From positions 186,001-250,000 of the forward strand of contig JAHCMK010000004.1 of the NCBI GenBank assembly GCA_019192445.1: a stretch of DNA of 64,000 nucleotides, in the 5' to 3' direction. The notes beneath the pieces are model-generated. The model was not told the DNA's origin and searched no databases. It saw only the letters and a program-made list of their open reading frames with translations. This document shows, piece by piece, positions 16,275 to 25,483 of this stretch (within the stretch, counting starts at the first letter, position 1; every line of letters starts with the position of its first letter). Source of the stretch: Oceanococcus sp. HetDA_MAG_MS8. Lineage in GTDB: Bacteria > Pseudomonadota > Gammaproteobacteria > Nevskiales > Oceanococcaceae. The position numbers and the translations under genes were made by a program.

Positions 16275-18478
16275 TCAAAACTGTGCTTGGCCTCGCCTTG
16301 TGTTTGGCGACGCTCGCAATGACTCCCACACAGGCTCTTGCTCAGGACGAGGCCGATGAGGCCGCCACTGCAGACACCGCGGATGCAGAACCGGGCTCCC
16401 TCAAATCCATGATCGTCTACGGCATCTTCGACGATCCAAACCGGGTGACTGGCTCCGCTCATCGACTGACCGAAGATCAACTAGAAGCCTTCAGGCACAC
16501 CGACATTAATCGCATCCTGAACTTCGTTCCCGGTGTGTATACCCGGGAAGAAGACGGTTTTGGCTTACGTCCCAACATTGGCTTACGCGGCGCCAGTGCC
16601 GAGAGAAGCGTGAAAGTCATGCTGATGGAAGATGGGGTTCCACTTGCGCCAGCGCCGTATTCCGCGCCTGCAGCCTACTTCTTCCCCATTAATGCACGGA
16701 TTGCCGGAGTTGAAGTCTTTAAGGGCCCCGCATCCATCCAGTACGGACCACAAACGGTGGGCGGCGCCATCAACCTGCTATCCACCCCCATTCCCAACGA
16801 CACTGAGTTTATGGCGGAACTGGGCCTGGGCGATTTCGGCTTCCAGCAGCTCCATACGCGCGGCGGTACCCGAACCGATGACTGGGGCTTTTTCGGCGAA
16901 TTTGTCCATATGGGTAGCGATGGTTTCAAAGATTTGGATGGCGGCGGCAACACCGGCTTTGACAAGAACGAGCTCATGCTTAAAGCCGGCCGCTCTTTGG
17001 GCCCCGGCGAGATCGAGTTTCGACTCTCTTACGCTGATGAAGTGTCGAACGAAACCTACCTAGGGCTCACAGAAAGCGACCTCCGGGCCCAACCCTTCCG
17101 ACGCTACGCCGCCAGCGCCTTAGATCGAATGGAGTGGACTTGGCTCAGCGGCCGCGTGGACTACACCCAGACCCTATGGGGCGGGCGCATTGCCTTGACC
17201 GCCTATGCGCAAGAATTGGAACGCGCTTGGTTGAAGTTCAATAATTTCCGTGGGGCCAATATCGGCGATGTGCTCAACAATCCCGAGGGCCCCATCAATC
17301 AACTCTTCGTGGGCATCCTGAATGGAAACAATACGGATGGCGTGAGTGGCTCACCCGATGACATCCTCATCGGCACGAATGATCGCCTGATTAATCAATC
17401 GGGCCTTCAGGGGCGCTTCGAATTGACATTTGGCAACGCCATTGCGCATTCCCTGGAGCTGGGAGCCCGGCTGCATACCGATCGTATCCGTCGCCTGCAT
17501 GACGAGTTTGCCTATGAACAGGACCAGGGCGAACTCGTAATCAATGACCAAGCTCGATCAATCACAACCGACAACACCGGTTGGACGCGTGCACTCTCGA
17601 TATGGGCACAGGATGAAATGTCGATTGGACGCTGGCTCATTGTTCCTGGTTTACGCATTGAAGCCATCCAAAACAGCTTCAACAATCGCCTGGTACCCGC
17701 CAAGCAAGAGAATGATTATTTAGAGCTGCTACCAGGTATTGGCGTGATCTATGCTGCAAGCGCGCAGCTGGACCTCATCGCCGGGGTGCATCGCGGATTC
17801 TCTCCAGCGCTTCCGTCACTCACGGAAGATTTGGAACCTGAGGAATCCCTGAACTTTGAATTGGGGAGCCGCTGGCAAAGCCCCTTAGGCTTTGTGGAGC
17901 TGATGGCCTTCTACAATGACTACAGCAACCTCACTGCCGTATGTACCGTTTCCGCAGGATGCGCGCCGGGCGACCTTGACACCCAGACCAGCGCCGGTCA
18001 GGTTGTCACTCAGGGCCTGGAACTAGGCTGGAATCATAGCTTTGCAGCGACAAAGGAGTATTCCATCCCGGTCAGCATTAACTACACCTATACCGACGCT
18101 GAGTTTGGGGAAGACTTCTCCTCTACCAATCCCCAATATGGTGATGTTGAGGAAGGCTTTGAGCTGCCGTACTTACCTCCGCACCGAGGCAACGCGACTG
18201 TGGGTCTGGCCTCACAACAATGGGATCTCAATCTCTCCATCACCTACATCGACCGCATGCGCGATGTGGCAGGGGCTGGTCCCTTTGCCGCCAATGAAGG
18301 CTCGGATGAAACCACGGTGATCGATCTGGCTGGACGCTACCGGCACGGCAAACACTGGACTCTCACCGCCAGAATCGACAACCTTGCCGACGAGGTTTAC
18401 GTAGTATCGCGGCGGCCGTTTGGGGCTAGACCTGGGCTTCCCAGGAGTGCCCGGCTGCTATTGCGCTACGACTATTAG
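16271..18478 (+). CDS. TonB-dependent outer-membrane receptor (FecA-like)
   Basis: 735 residues. Signal peptide of ~24 residues ending ALA, then a short acidic segment and a TonB-box-like SMIVYG. The plug domain (~60-180) includes LRPNIGLRGASAERSVKVMLMEDGVPLAPAPY and FKGPASIQYGPQTVGGAINL. The rest is a 22-strand-type barrel with FELGSRWQ, and it ends in an aromatic residue (LLLRYDY). The plug resembles Fe(III)-citrate type receptors. It is coupled to the HTTM gene and lies in an iron-themed cluster, so an iron chelate is the likely ligand, though not proven. Confidence 0.92.
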   Translation: MIKTVLGLALCLATLAMTPTQALAQDEADEAATADTADAEPGSLKSMIVYGIFDDPNRVTGSAHRLTEDQLEAFRHTDINRILNFVPGVYTREEDGFGLRPNIGLRGASAERSVKVMLMEDGVPLAPAPYSAPAAYFFPINARIAGVEVFKGPASIQYGPQTVGGAINLLSTPIPNDTEFMAELGLGDFGFQQLHTRGGTRTDDWGFFGEFVHMGSDGFKDLDGGGNTGFDKNELMLKAGRSLGPGEIEFRLSYADEVSNETYLGLTESDLRAQPFRRYAASALDRMEWTWLSGRVDYTQTLWGGRIALTAYAQELERAWLKFNNFRGANIGDVLNNPEGPINQLFVGILNGNNTDGVSGSPDDILIGTNDRLINQSGLQGRFELTFGNAIAHSLELGARLHTDRIRRLHDEFAYEQDQGELVINDQARSITTDNTGWTRALSIWAQDEMSIGRWLIVPGLRIEAIQNSFNNRLVPAKQENDYLELLPGIGVIYAASAQLDLIAGVHRGFSPALPSLTEDLEPEESLNFELGSRWQSPLGFVELMAFYNDYSNLTAVCTVSAGCAPGDLDTQTSAGQVVTQGLELGWNHSFAATKEYSIPVSINYTYTDAEFGEDFSSTNPQYGDVEEGFELPYLPPHRGNATVGLASQQWDLNLSITYIDRMRDVAGAGPFAANEGSDETTVIDLAGRYRHGKHWTLTARIDNLADEVYVVSRRPFGARPGLPRSARLLLRYDY

Positions 18479-18546
18479 GCGAGCCTGACTGCATCACCGC
18501 AACATCGGTAGCGCACGCGGCGATAGCGGCTGGCTGAAAGGCACAG

Positions 18547-18606
18547 AGTTCCTCACAACGTTAAGGAACTGCGCACGCAAGCTCTACTATGAGCTAGCGT
18601 GTGCGC
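18547..18606 (+). promoter_or_regulatory. Two adjacent hairpins between receptor gene and yhhQ
   Basis: First hairpin: AGTTCCT (18547-18553) with AGGAACT (18564-18570). Second: an imperfect stem joining 18571-18584 with 18591-18606 (GCGCACGC-a-AGCTC / GAGCT-a-GCGTGTGCGC), followed by TTTAT. The second may terminate the receptor operon. Because the pair ends 20 bases before the transporter ATG it could also act as a leader. It does not resemble the preQ1-I aptamer pattern. Confidence 0.45.
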
Positions 18607-18626
18607 TTTATCGCTGAGCTCAGTCC

Positions 18627-19361
18627 ATGCAGGCATTTCGCTACTACGATTTCCTGGTCGCCGGCATGGTGGCGGTACTGCTGTGTTCCAACCTGATTGG
18701 CCCGGCCAAAGTATGTACGGTAGAGCTGCCCTGGCTTGGCAGCCTGAGCTTCGGTGCTGGCAACTTATTCTTCCCCATCAGCTACATCTTTGCCGACGTG
18801 CTCACGGAGGTGTATGGCTACGCGCGAGCGCGCCGGGCGATTTGGGCCGGATTCGGCGCCTTGGTTTTTGCCTCGGCGATGGCGGCCATTGTGGTGCAGA
18901 TGCCGGCCAGCGCCTACGAGCCCTACAACGCCACCCTGCAACCAGCCTTAGAGGTCGTCTTTGGCAGCACTTGGCGCATCGTGGCGGCTAGCATCTTGGC
19001 GTATTGGGTAGGCGACTTCATCAACTCCTATGTACTGGCCAAAATGAAGTTGTGGACACAGGGGAAATACCTCTGGAGCCGAACCATAGGCTCAACTATT
19101 GCTGGCCAAGGAGCCGATTCGCTCATTTTTTATCCACTTGCGTTCTACGGCGTATGGAGCAACGACGCTCTGGTCGCCGTGATTGCCTTCAATTTTGTGA
19201 TGAAGCTCAGCGTGGAAGTGCTATTCACTCCCCTGACCTATCTGGTTGTCTACCGTCTCAAACGGGCTGAAGGTGTAGACGCTTACGATAGCCAGACTCA
19301 CTTCACGCCCTTCTCCCTACGCGATGAGGGCGAACTCCAGCGCAGCCGCCAAGCTGAATGA
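18627..19361 (+). CDS. yhhQ: Queuosine-precursor transporter (VUT/DUF165 family)
   Basis: 244 residues, six or so hydrophobic segments in the inner membrane. It imports queuosine precursors (7-cyano-/7-aminomethyl-7-deazaguanine) for tRNA modification. Family features visible: FFPISYIFADVLTEVYGYARARRAIW near residues 48-74, ASILAYWVGDFINSYVLAKMK near 120-140 and the WSRTIGSTIAGQGADSLIF segment. The length is typical for YhhQ. The next small gene starts 25 bases later. Confidence 0.88.
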   Translation: MQAFRYYDFLVAGMVAVLLCSNLIGPAKVCTVELPWLGSLSFGAGNLFFPISYIFADVLTEVYGYARARRAIWAGFGALVFASAMAAIVVQMPASAYEPYNATLQPALEVVFGSTWRIVAASILAYWVGDFINSYVLAKMKLWTQGKYLWSRTIGSTIAGQGADSLIFYPLAFYGVWSNDALVAVIAFNFVMKLSVEVLFTPLTYLVVYRLKRAEGVDAYDSQTHFTPFSLRDEGELQRSRQAE

Positions 19362-19386
19362 CGCTCGGCATGCTTACAATGCTGTT

Positions 19387-19578
19387 ATGAGCGACGACCG
19401 TCCCAAAGGCCTTCCCCCCAAACCCTCTCCTCCGGAGAAGCCACTGCCTACGGACTGCTGCGGCAGTGGCTGTGACCCCTGCGTGCTCGATGTGTATGCA
19501 GATGCTGAGGAAAAATATAGAGAGGCTTTAAAGCATTGGGAAAAGCGTTTTGCTGCTGTACTCCCGCCACGCGACTAA
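19387..19578 (+). CDS. Small Cys-rich oxidoreductase-like domain protein
   Basis: 63 residues from ATG 19387. A Pro/Lys-rich N-terminus precedes DCCGSGCDPCVLDVY, the signature of the oxidoreductase-like N-terminal domain family (PF09791-like), then an amphipathic helix EEKYREALKHWEKRF. In larger proteins this motif sits at the end of oxidoreductases; bacterial stand-alone versions have unknown function. The four closely spaced cysteines could bind a metal or cluster. Encoded directly behind yhhQ and 110 bases before rapA. Confidence 0.75.
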   Translation: MSDDRPKGLPPKPSPPEKPLPTDCCGSGCDPCVLDVYADAEEKYREALKHWEKRFAAVLPPRD

Positions 19579-19688
19579 AGCTCCCCCTGTAGGCGTCAGG
19601 ATGCAGCGAAAGCTGAGGCCTTAGCCGCCACCGTAACCGCGGCGGCCACGACAGCGCATGCTGACCCTGGGGGTCGGACTCGCGTAAG

Positions 19689-22436
19689 ATGCCGGCCCGC
19701 GACGCATTATTGCCAGACGTTTTGAAGAAACCTGTATTTGCTGTTGGACAACGTTGGGTTTCCAACGCCGAGCCCGCCCTGGGGTTGGGCCTGGTCATTG
19801 ATGTTCAGCTGCGTGTGGTGCGCGTCCTGTATCCAGCTGTGGATGAGGAACGGGCCTACTCCGTACAAAGTGCCCCTCTGAGTCGCCTCGTACTCGAGGC
19901 TGGCGATACCGCCAAAAGTGCAGAGGGCTGGTCTGTTACCGTTGATGAAGTCCTGCATCAGGGTGGCTTTACCGTCTACGTAGGTCAGCGCAGTGACACC
20001 AAAGAGATCATCGAGCTTCCCGAGACTCGCCTCGCTCACGACTTAAGGCTGGACGCCCCAAGGGAGCGTTTTCGCACCTTTCAATTCGACGACAACCGCT
20101 GGTTTGAGCTGCGCTTTCAAGCGCTACGCAGCCAAGCCCAGCTGGAGAGCAATGACCTACGCGGCCTGCTCGGCCCACGCATTGCCGCAGTCCCGCACCA
20201 GCTCTACATCGCGCATGAAGTCGCACATCGCCACGCGCCCCGAGTCATGCTGGCCGATGAAGTTGGCCTCGGAAAAACCATTGAAGCAGGATTAATCCTG
20301 CACCATCAGTTCACCACCGAACGGGCGCAGCGGGCCCTGATCATCGTCCCTCCTGCTTTGCTGAGCCAATGGGTCTTGGAACTGCTTCGACGCTTCAATT
20401 TGGAGGCGGCGATCTTTGACGAAGAGCGCTGTCTACAAGCGCAGCAGTCCAGCTCGGATAACCCCTTCCTCACGGCGCAAATTGTGTTGTGCGACCTGGA
20501 ATTTTTGCTGGCGCATCCTGAGCGTGCGGAGCAAATTACCGCCGTAGACTGGGATATCCTCGTCGTCGACGAAGCTCACCACCTGCGCTGGAGTGTGGAC
20601 AGCGACGGCGTCAGCCCAGAATATCGTCTAGTCGAAAAGCTCGCCCGCACCATCCCCGGACTGCTGTTGCTCACAGCAACCCCAGAGCAGTTTGGCGGAA
20701 GTAGTCATTTCGCTCGACTGCGTTTGCTGGACCCCGATCGGTTTTCAGACCTGGAACACTTCGAAGCCGAGCAAGCCACGCTCAAACAAACCGCATCCGA
20801 AGTGGATGCACTGATGGCCCAGGGGCGGGACCAAGAGGTAGCAGAGCTGCTCGACCGTCATGGCACCGGGCGCGTTCTGTTCAGAAATAGCCGCGCCCAC
20901 ATTCAAGGCTTTGGCCAACGGCAGCTCAACACCTACGCTCTCACTAACCCCTACTCCTGCTCCAGTTTGCACCCCGAGCTCATCGAGCCCGAGGATTGGG
21001 AATGCTGTGACCCGCGGGTGAGTTGGCTGGCAGATTGGCTGCGTCAACAAGACCGTAAAGCCTTGGTGATCTGCGCCCATCAATCAACGGCTATGGCCCT
21101 CGCTACCGCTCTGCAAGACGATCATGGCTTAGGCTGCGCAGCCTTTCATGAAGGCATGGGCATGCTGGCGCGGGACCGCGCCGCCGCTGGCTTTGCCTCC
21201 GAAGACAAAGTCCGCGCTCTGATCTGTTCGGAAATTGGCAGCGAAGGCCGCAACTTCCAATTCGTCCAAGATCTGGTGCTCTTCGACCTACCCGATCAGC
21301 CCGATCTACTAGAGCAACGTATAGGGCGCTTGGATCGTATTGGTCAGCAGGGCGTGGTGCAAATCCATGTCCCCTTCCTAGAAGGCAGCCAGCAACACAC
21401 GCTGCTGCGCTGGTACAAAGACGGCTTGGATGCCTTTGAGCATTTCGGCCAAGCCAACAGCGTACTGCGCACTCATTTCGATGCCGAGCTACAAGCTGCG
21501 CTGGCCAGCCCGGATCAAGCCCAGATTGAGGAGCTGATTCAGGCCACTCAGAACAAGCGCAGCGAGTTACTGCAGGAGCTAGAGCAAGGGCGTGACCGGC
21601 TGCTGGAACTCCACTCCTGCAAGGATGACATTGCTCAGAGCCTGGCCAATGGCCTCGTCGAGGCCGATAGAGATGCCGGCTTGCTGCGCTACCTGGAACA
21701 AGTCTGCGATGGCTTCGGTATCGATATCGACACCAAAGACGCTGGAAGCTACGTACTACGGCCGGCGCAAAATTATGAACAAGGCTTCAAGGACATCAGT
21801 AGTGATGGCACCGCCTTCACCCAAAACCGCGCCATGGCTTTGGCCAAAGAAGATCACCAGTTCTTAAGCTGGGAGCATCCTCTCATCACCGAATCATTCG
21901 ACCGTGTGATGGGTAGCTCACGAGGTAACACGGCTCTGGGCGTGATTCGTGGAACCGAAGTCCCTCCGGGCACCTTGATGTTGGAATGCGTGTACCAGGT
22001 GCAGGTTTCCGCGCCGCGCGCCTTGCAAATTGGACGATACCTGCCTCCAAGAACGTTCCGCGTGGTGATCGACCACGAACTGGGTCAGCGACAAGCACAA
22101 CTTCCCTTCGACCTGATTCGCGGCCATGTTCGGGGCCTCCGCTTAGATCGAGTGAAGTCCGCCTTGCAGCAAAAGCAGCAGGTTCTCGAAAACATGCTGA
22201 GCACCGCGGAGGACTTAGTCCAGGCCAAATTGCCGGAACTGATGGCTAGTGCGCACAACAAGGTCGACGAGGACTTGGTAAAGGAACTGGAGCGGTTGAA
22301 GTACCTGCAGTCCGTGAACCCCAACGTGCGACAGGTAGAAATTGATCACCTTGAGAGCAGCATTGATGAGGTACGTGCCGCTGTAGATCAAGCCAGTATT
22401 GGTTTGGCGGCGATACGCATACTCATTGCCAACTAG
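19689..22436 (+). CDS. rapA: RNA polymerase-associated ATPase RapA (HepA)
   Basis: 915 residues, slightly shorter than E. coli RapA. A Swi2/Snf2-type translocase that recycles RNA polymerase. An N-terminal Tudor-like region begins with VGQRWVSNAEPALGLG. Walker A is ADEVGLGKTIEAGLIL near residue 195 and Walker B is VVDEAHHLRW near 295. Motif III is LLTATPEQFGG and the C-terminal helicase lobe includes SEIGSEGRNFQF and LLEQRIGRLDRIGQ. The last 64 codons plus 75 bases of downstream DNA are repeated at 25293-25558. Confidence 0.95.
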   Translation: MPARDALLPDVLKKPVFAVGQRWVSNAEPALGLGLVIDVQLRVVRVLYPAVDEERAYSVQSAPLSRLVLEAGDTAKSAEGWSVTVDEVLHQGGFTVYVGQRSDTKEIIELPETRLAHDLRLDAPRERFRTFQFDDNRWFELRFQALRSQAQLESNDLRGLLGPRIAAVPHQLYIAHEVAHRHAPRVMLADEVGLGKTIEAGLILHHQFTTERAQRALIIVPPALLSQWVLELLRRFNLEAAIFDEERCLQAQQSSSDNPFLTAQIVLCDLEFLLAHPERAEQITAVDWDILVVDEAHHLRWSVDSDGVSPEYRLVEKLARTIPGLLLLTATPEQFGGSSHFARLRLLDPDRFSDLEHFEAEQATLKQTASEVDALMAQGRDQEVAELLDRHGTGRVLFRNSRAHIQGFGQRQLNTYALTNPYSCSSLHPELIEPEDWECCDPRVSWLADWLRQQDRKALVICAHQSTAMALATALQDDHGLGCAAFHEGMGMLARDRAAAGFASEDKVRALICSEIGSEGRNFQFVQDLVLFDLPDQPDLLEQRIGRLDRIGQQGVVQIHVPFLEGSQQHTLLRWYKDGLDAFEHFGQANSVLRTHFDAELQAALASPDQAQIEELIQATQNKRSELLQELEQGRDRLLELHSCKDDIAQSLANGLVEADRDAGLLRYLEQVCDGFGIDIDTKDAGSYVLRPAQNYEQGFKDISSDGTAFTQNRAMALAKEDHQFLSWEHPLITESFDRVMGSSRGNTALGVIRGTEVPPGTLMLECVYQVQVSAPRALQIGRYLPPRTFRVVIDHELGQRQAQLPFDLIRGHVRGLRLDRVKSALQQKQQVLENMLSTAEDLVQAKLPELMASAHNKVDEDLVKELERLKYLQSVNPNVRQVEIDHLESSIDEVRAAVDQASIGLAAIRILIAN

Positions 22437-22511
22437 CCGCAGCTGCCACTCAGCGACAATCATGGCCCGCCTAGAGTGAGCACATGACCAGGCCAGCGTT
22501 ATGAGCTCTGC
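22246..22511 (+). repeat. Direct repeat copy 1 (end of rapA plus downstream DNA)
   Basis: 266 bases with no indels relative to 25293-25558; I count 18 mismatches (about 93% identity). It covers the last rapA codons, its stop, and 75 bases beyond. The final bases also encode, on the minus strand, the QSS-stop ending that the alpha/beta hydrolase has at the other copy. Homology stops abruptly after 22511. Confidence 0.95.
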
Positions 22512-22552
22512 ATCTAGAAAGTTGGCGAAAACCAAACTGTAGCAACAAAGCT

Positions 22553-23569
22553 CTATCCGCCGCGTCCGCGTTTACTGCTGGGTGGAAGCTCGAGTCGCCA
22601 CCTGCGAGGGGACACCCCAAACCATTGTTTAAATGCGCGGGTAAACACGCTCTGGTCTGCGTAACCCAAGAGGCTTGCAACGTCAGAAAGGCTGTACTGA
22701 CCGCTCTCAAGATGTTCACAGGCGATCTCTTTACGCAACTCCGTCAGGAGTTCAGAAAACGACAAGTTATTCAGTGAAAGGTATCTTTGCAATGTCCGTT
22801 CAGTACAATTCATACTTTGCGCCAGGGACGCTAGGTTGGCGCGGTGAAGCGGCAGCAACTGCAATAAACGCTCACGCATTGCCTGAATCTGCTCCGCCTG
22901 AGGCCGCAGCCGCTTGAGCAAGGCAATCGCCTCACGTTCCAGCAAATCGGTCAGCGCTTCATCATGCCGCGGCAAGGGAGTTGCCAATAGCTCGATCGGA
23001 GCCGTCACCGCCGGCACGGAGCACTCGAAGTACACATTGGGTCCGAAGAACTCGGAGTAAGGCTCAATATCTGCCGGTGTTGCGCCGCAGAATTCGACGC
23101 GCAAGTCGTCGAGGGGGGCCCCGGTAATCATCCGTGCGCAACGAAATCCAGCTGCAATTCCAAATTCGTCCCATAACTGCCCCCCAACACCGTCTCGAAG
23201 TGGCCAGCTAAGTTTCACCTCCCTTCTACTCACCTCGACTTTTACCGGATTGTAGTCGGACGCCAAGCCATGAAAGCGCTCCACGCGCCCTAACGCTTCG
23301 ATGACATTGCTGGACGAACGAACTAAATAGCCCAATAGGCCTAGATGTTGCCAGCCGTATCGTTTCGCAACAGCAACCCCAAAAGCAGCCTCCCCCGTGG
23401 TCGCCGCCCCGATGTCGAGCATAGCCTTCCATTCTTGAAATGAGGTACGCGCAAACCCCAGATCCCCGGCACTTGGCCAAGGCTTCGAAAAGAGTGTTTC
23501 CGGGTTAACCCCTAAAGCCTTCAGGTGCTCGTACAAAAGTCGAACGTAGATACTTGCGATCGTGCCCAT
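22553..23569 (-). CDS. AraC-family transcriptional regulator (islet gene)
   Basis: 338 residues from the ATG at 23569; the frame extends to an ATG at 23626, but MGTIASIYVRLLYEHLKALG fits the family N-terminus better. No strong ribosome site precedes either. OruR-like effector domain followed by the AraC DNA-binding domain (CTERTLQRYL, then LLGYADQSVFTRAFKQWFG). It is divergent from the glycosidase-like lipoprotein gene and both sit inside the 266-bp direct repeats. It probably controls that gene; the effector is unknown. Confidence 0.9.
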   Translation of the reverse strand: MGTIASIYVRLLYEHLKALGVNPETLFSKPWPSAGDLGFARTSFQEWKAMLDIGAATTGEAAFGVAVAKRYGWQHLGLLGYLVRSSSNVIEALGRVERFHGLASDYNPVKVEVSRREVKLSWPLRDGVGGQLWDEFGIAAGFRCARMITGAPLDDLRVEFCGATPADIEPYSEFFGPNVYFECSVPAVTAPIELLATPLPRHDEALTDLLEREAIALLKRLRPQAEQIQAMRERLLQLLPLHRANLASLAQSMNCTERTLQRYLSLNNLSFSELLTELRKEIACEHLESGQYSLSDVASLLGYADQSVFTRAFKQWFGVSPRRWRLELPPSSKRGRGG

Positions 23570-23674
23570 GTGTCGTAATTTGCACAAACTTATTTTGAGG
23601 TGCAAAGAATGCCAGACCATCTTCATATTAGGCTCTCCCCCAGACCAGGAACTTGCTTGGAGGAGGGAGTACAG

Positions 23675-25000
23675 ATGGCTCTTGGAACACGGCGTAGCGC
23701 AAAGCTCACACTCAATCTACTTGGCGCGCTGGCTATCGGTCTTCTAATTTGCGCCTGCAATGAAGGCGAAATGGCTAGCCAGAGGGTGACGAGCCTTGCC
23801 GACACAAACCCGGAAGGTAAGACTCTGATAATGATCGGCCAGGCGGTTGAGCCAGCCGTCATCCGCTCGATGGAAGACTATGTTGATGGCATAGAAGAAG
23901 TGCCTGCGGGCTTCTCCTTCTACCTGATCCTGTCCGGTGATCTACAGCGAACACGGGACGAACTTGCCACCATGCAGGAGTTTATGGGTCGGTACCCAGA
24001 TGCAGCCCTTCATCTGGCCGTAGGCTACGGTCCAGAAGCATTGGGGAACGTGAAGGAGTCGTTGTTCCTACTCGCGGGCGGCTTCGACCCAGAGCTAAAC
24101 GCTTTGGCAGAGTGGCTCTCCAGCCTGAATCGGCCTGTACTCTTGCGCCCGTTATACGAGTTCGATCGAGCCTGCGCAACCTACGGAACACCCGACGTCT
24201 ACAAGCCAGCCTACCGCTACATTGTGGACAGCATGCGCAACGCTGGGGTAACGAACACGCGCTATGTCTGGCACTCCACGGGCCCTGGCGTACCTCTAGA
24301 CAAAGGCAGCCTAACACTGGCACTAGCCAGCGTATCTAGCAGCTTGGGTGGCATTCTTCAGCCATTGATTGAACTGGAAGAGGGGCTGTTTACAACCAAC
24401 CTCTGCCCGATCTCCAACTTTTATCCAGGTGATGGCTATGTCGATTTCTTTGCCATCTCCTACTGGGGCCACAGCCTCTTTGGAGAAGGCGACGAGTATG
24501 CACTTGGGATATACGAACGCGAAGCGCGAAGCATGTTGGACGAAGCAAGGCGGCTAGGTTTGGAGCTCATGATTGCCGAAGCCACGCCAGCCTATACAGG
24601 CACAAACTCGGGCGAGGATAGCCTGCGCTGGATGCACAATTTCTTCGACCTGATCGAAGAATACGATATTCGCATCGCCGCCTATATCGCCAACGAATGG
24701 GTTGACGAGGGGGGAAACTGGGGCTCTCCCATGTTTGGCGGCTTTTTCCCCGCGGATGCTCGAATTCACGCCCACGAAGATATTCGACAGTTTTGGCTGC
24801 AGAGGACCGCTAAGGAGCGCTATCGAGTGCCTTCTGCAGAGGAGCAAGCGGCCATACTAGGCGTTGAGCTTCAGCCAACTGCGTTACCTTGGGAGGGTCA
24901 ACCAGAACCCTTCCGTGACACGCTACGCTGGCCTAACTGTCCCCCGCCGTTGCTGCCAGGAACGGGCGGATGGTGCTTGCCTTTGATACCCGGTATTTAG
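23675..25000 (+). CDS. Glycoside hydrolase (GH26-like) lipoprotein
   Basis: 441 residues from ATG 23675 (GGAGGGAG upstream). Signal peptide ends in a LICAC lipobox. The body looks like a TIM-barrel glycosidase: LNRPVLLRPLYEFD resembles the RPxHEM/N acid-base region of GH26 mannanases, FAISYWGHSLFG follows, and LMIAEATPAY would supply the nucleophile Glu. A Cys/Pro-rich tail ends the protein. The family assignment is tentative because the acid-base motif has Tyr where His is usual. It lies in the repeat-bracketed islet, divergent from an AraC gene. Confidence 0.65.
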   Translation: MALGTRRSAKLTLNLLGALAIGLLICACNEGEMASQRVTSLADTNPEGKTLIMIGQAVEPAVIRSMEDYVDGIEEVPAGFSFYLILSGDLQRTRDELATMQEFMGRYPDAALHLAVGYGPEALGNVKESLFLLAGGFDPELNALAEWLSSLNRPVLLRPLYEFDRACATYGTPDVYKPAYRYIVDSMRNAGVTNTRYVWHSTGPGVPLDKGSLTLALASVSSSLGGILQPLIELEEGLFTTNLCPISNFYPGDGYVDFFAISYWGHSLFGEGDEYALGIYEREARSMLDEARRLGLELMIAEATPAYTGTNSGEDSLRWMHNFFDLIEEYDIRIAAYIANEWVDEGGNWGSPMFGGFFPADARIHAHEDIRQFWLQRTAKERYRVPSAEEQAAILGVELQPTALPWEGQPEPFRDTLRWPNCPPPLLPGTGGWCLPLIPGI

Positions 25001-25292
25001 AGTCGTGGCATGAGCATCAGGGACTGCCAACTGTGCCAACAGAATGCCCTGTTTACTAGGCTGACAATCAAGCCTATCCCTGGCTTCTAACCCATAGTTT
25101 CATGCGAAGACGGCTCTGGAATGCTGCGAAGGCTGTGAAAACGTCATAGCAGACTCAACCCAGCGGCTTTGAACTGGATGAACTCTGGATGGCCGGCGAA
25201 ATTCGAGTTGCCTAGGAATTGAGCGCTGCCGCCAGAGGGGGCAGCTTGACGCATACGCTTAATGGGTGCCGCCGCAGTGCACACCTCGTTCA
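25001..25292. other. Gap between islet lipoprotein gene and repeat copy 2
   Basis: No gene, tRNA or promoter was recognised. A short GCTGCC/GGCAGC hairpin is present near 25225-25250 without a clear T-tail. Frames here do not resemble known proteins. This and the following repeat copy make a 545-base stretch without an intact gene. Confidence 0.5.
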
Positions 25293-25483
25293 CTAGTGCG
25301 CACAACAAGGTAGACGAGGACTTGGTGCAGGAGCTGGAACGATTGAAGTACCTGCAGTCCATGAACCCCAATGTGCGACAGGAAGAAATTGATCACCTAG
25401 AGAGCAGCATCGACGAGGTACGTACCGCTGTAGATCAAGCCAGTATTGGTTTGGCGGCGATACGCATACTCATGGCCAACTAG
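25293..25483 (+). pseudogene. rapA 3'-end fragment
   Basis: 63 codons matching the end of RapA (SAHNKVDEDL through IRIL-x-AN) with an intact frame and the same stop. Of the coding mismatches with rapA, most are synonymous and five change an amino acid (K to Q, V to M, V to E, A to T, I to M). It has no proper start and no catalytic part. The mild divergence suggests it derives from a functional rapA of a related strain rather than from decay in place. Confidence 0.85.

Noticed and set aside
22437-25292. Transposon or integrase-driven element behind rapA
   Set aside because: No transposase, integrase or terminal inverted repeats were found; the 266-bp direct repeats point to homologous recombination instead.
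25144-25371. Minus-strand frame across the islet end and repeat copy 2
   Set aside because: It mirrors an antisense frame in rapA at 22085-22324, an expected effect of the duplicated sequence rather than a gene.
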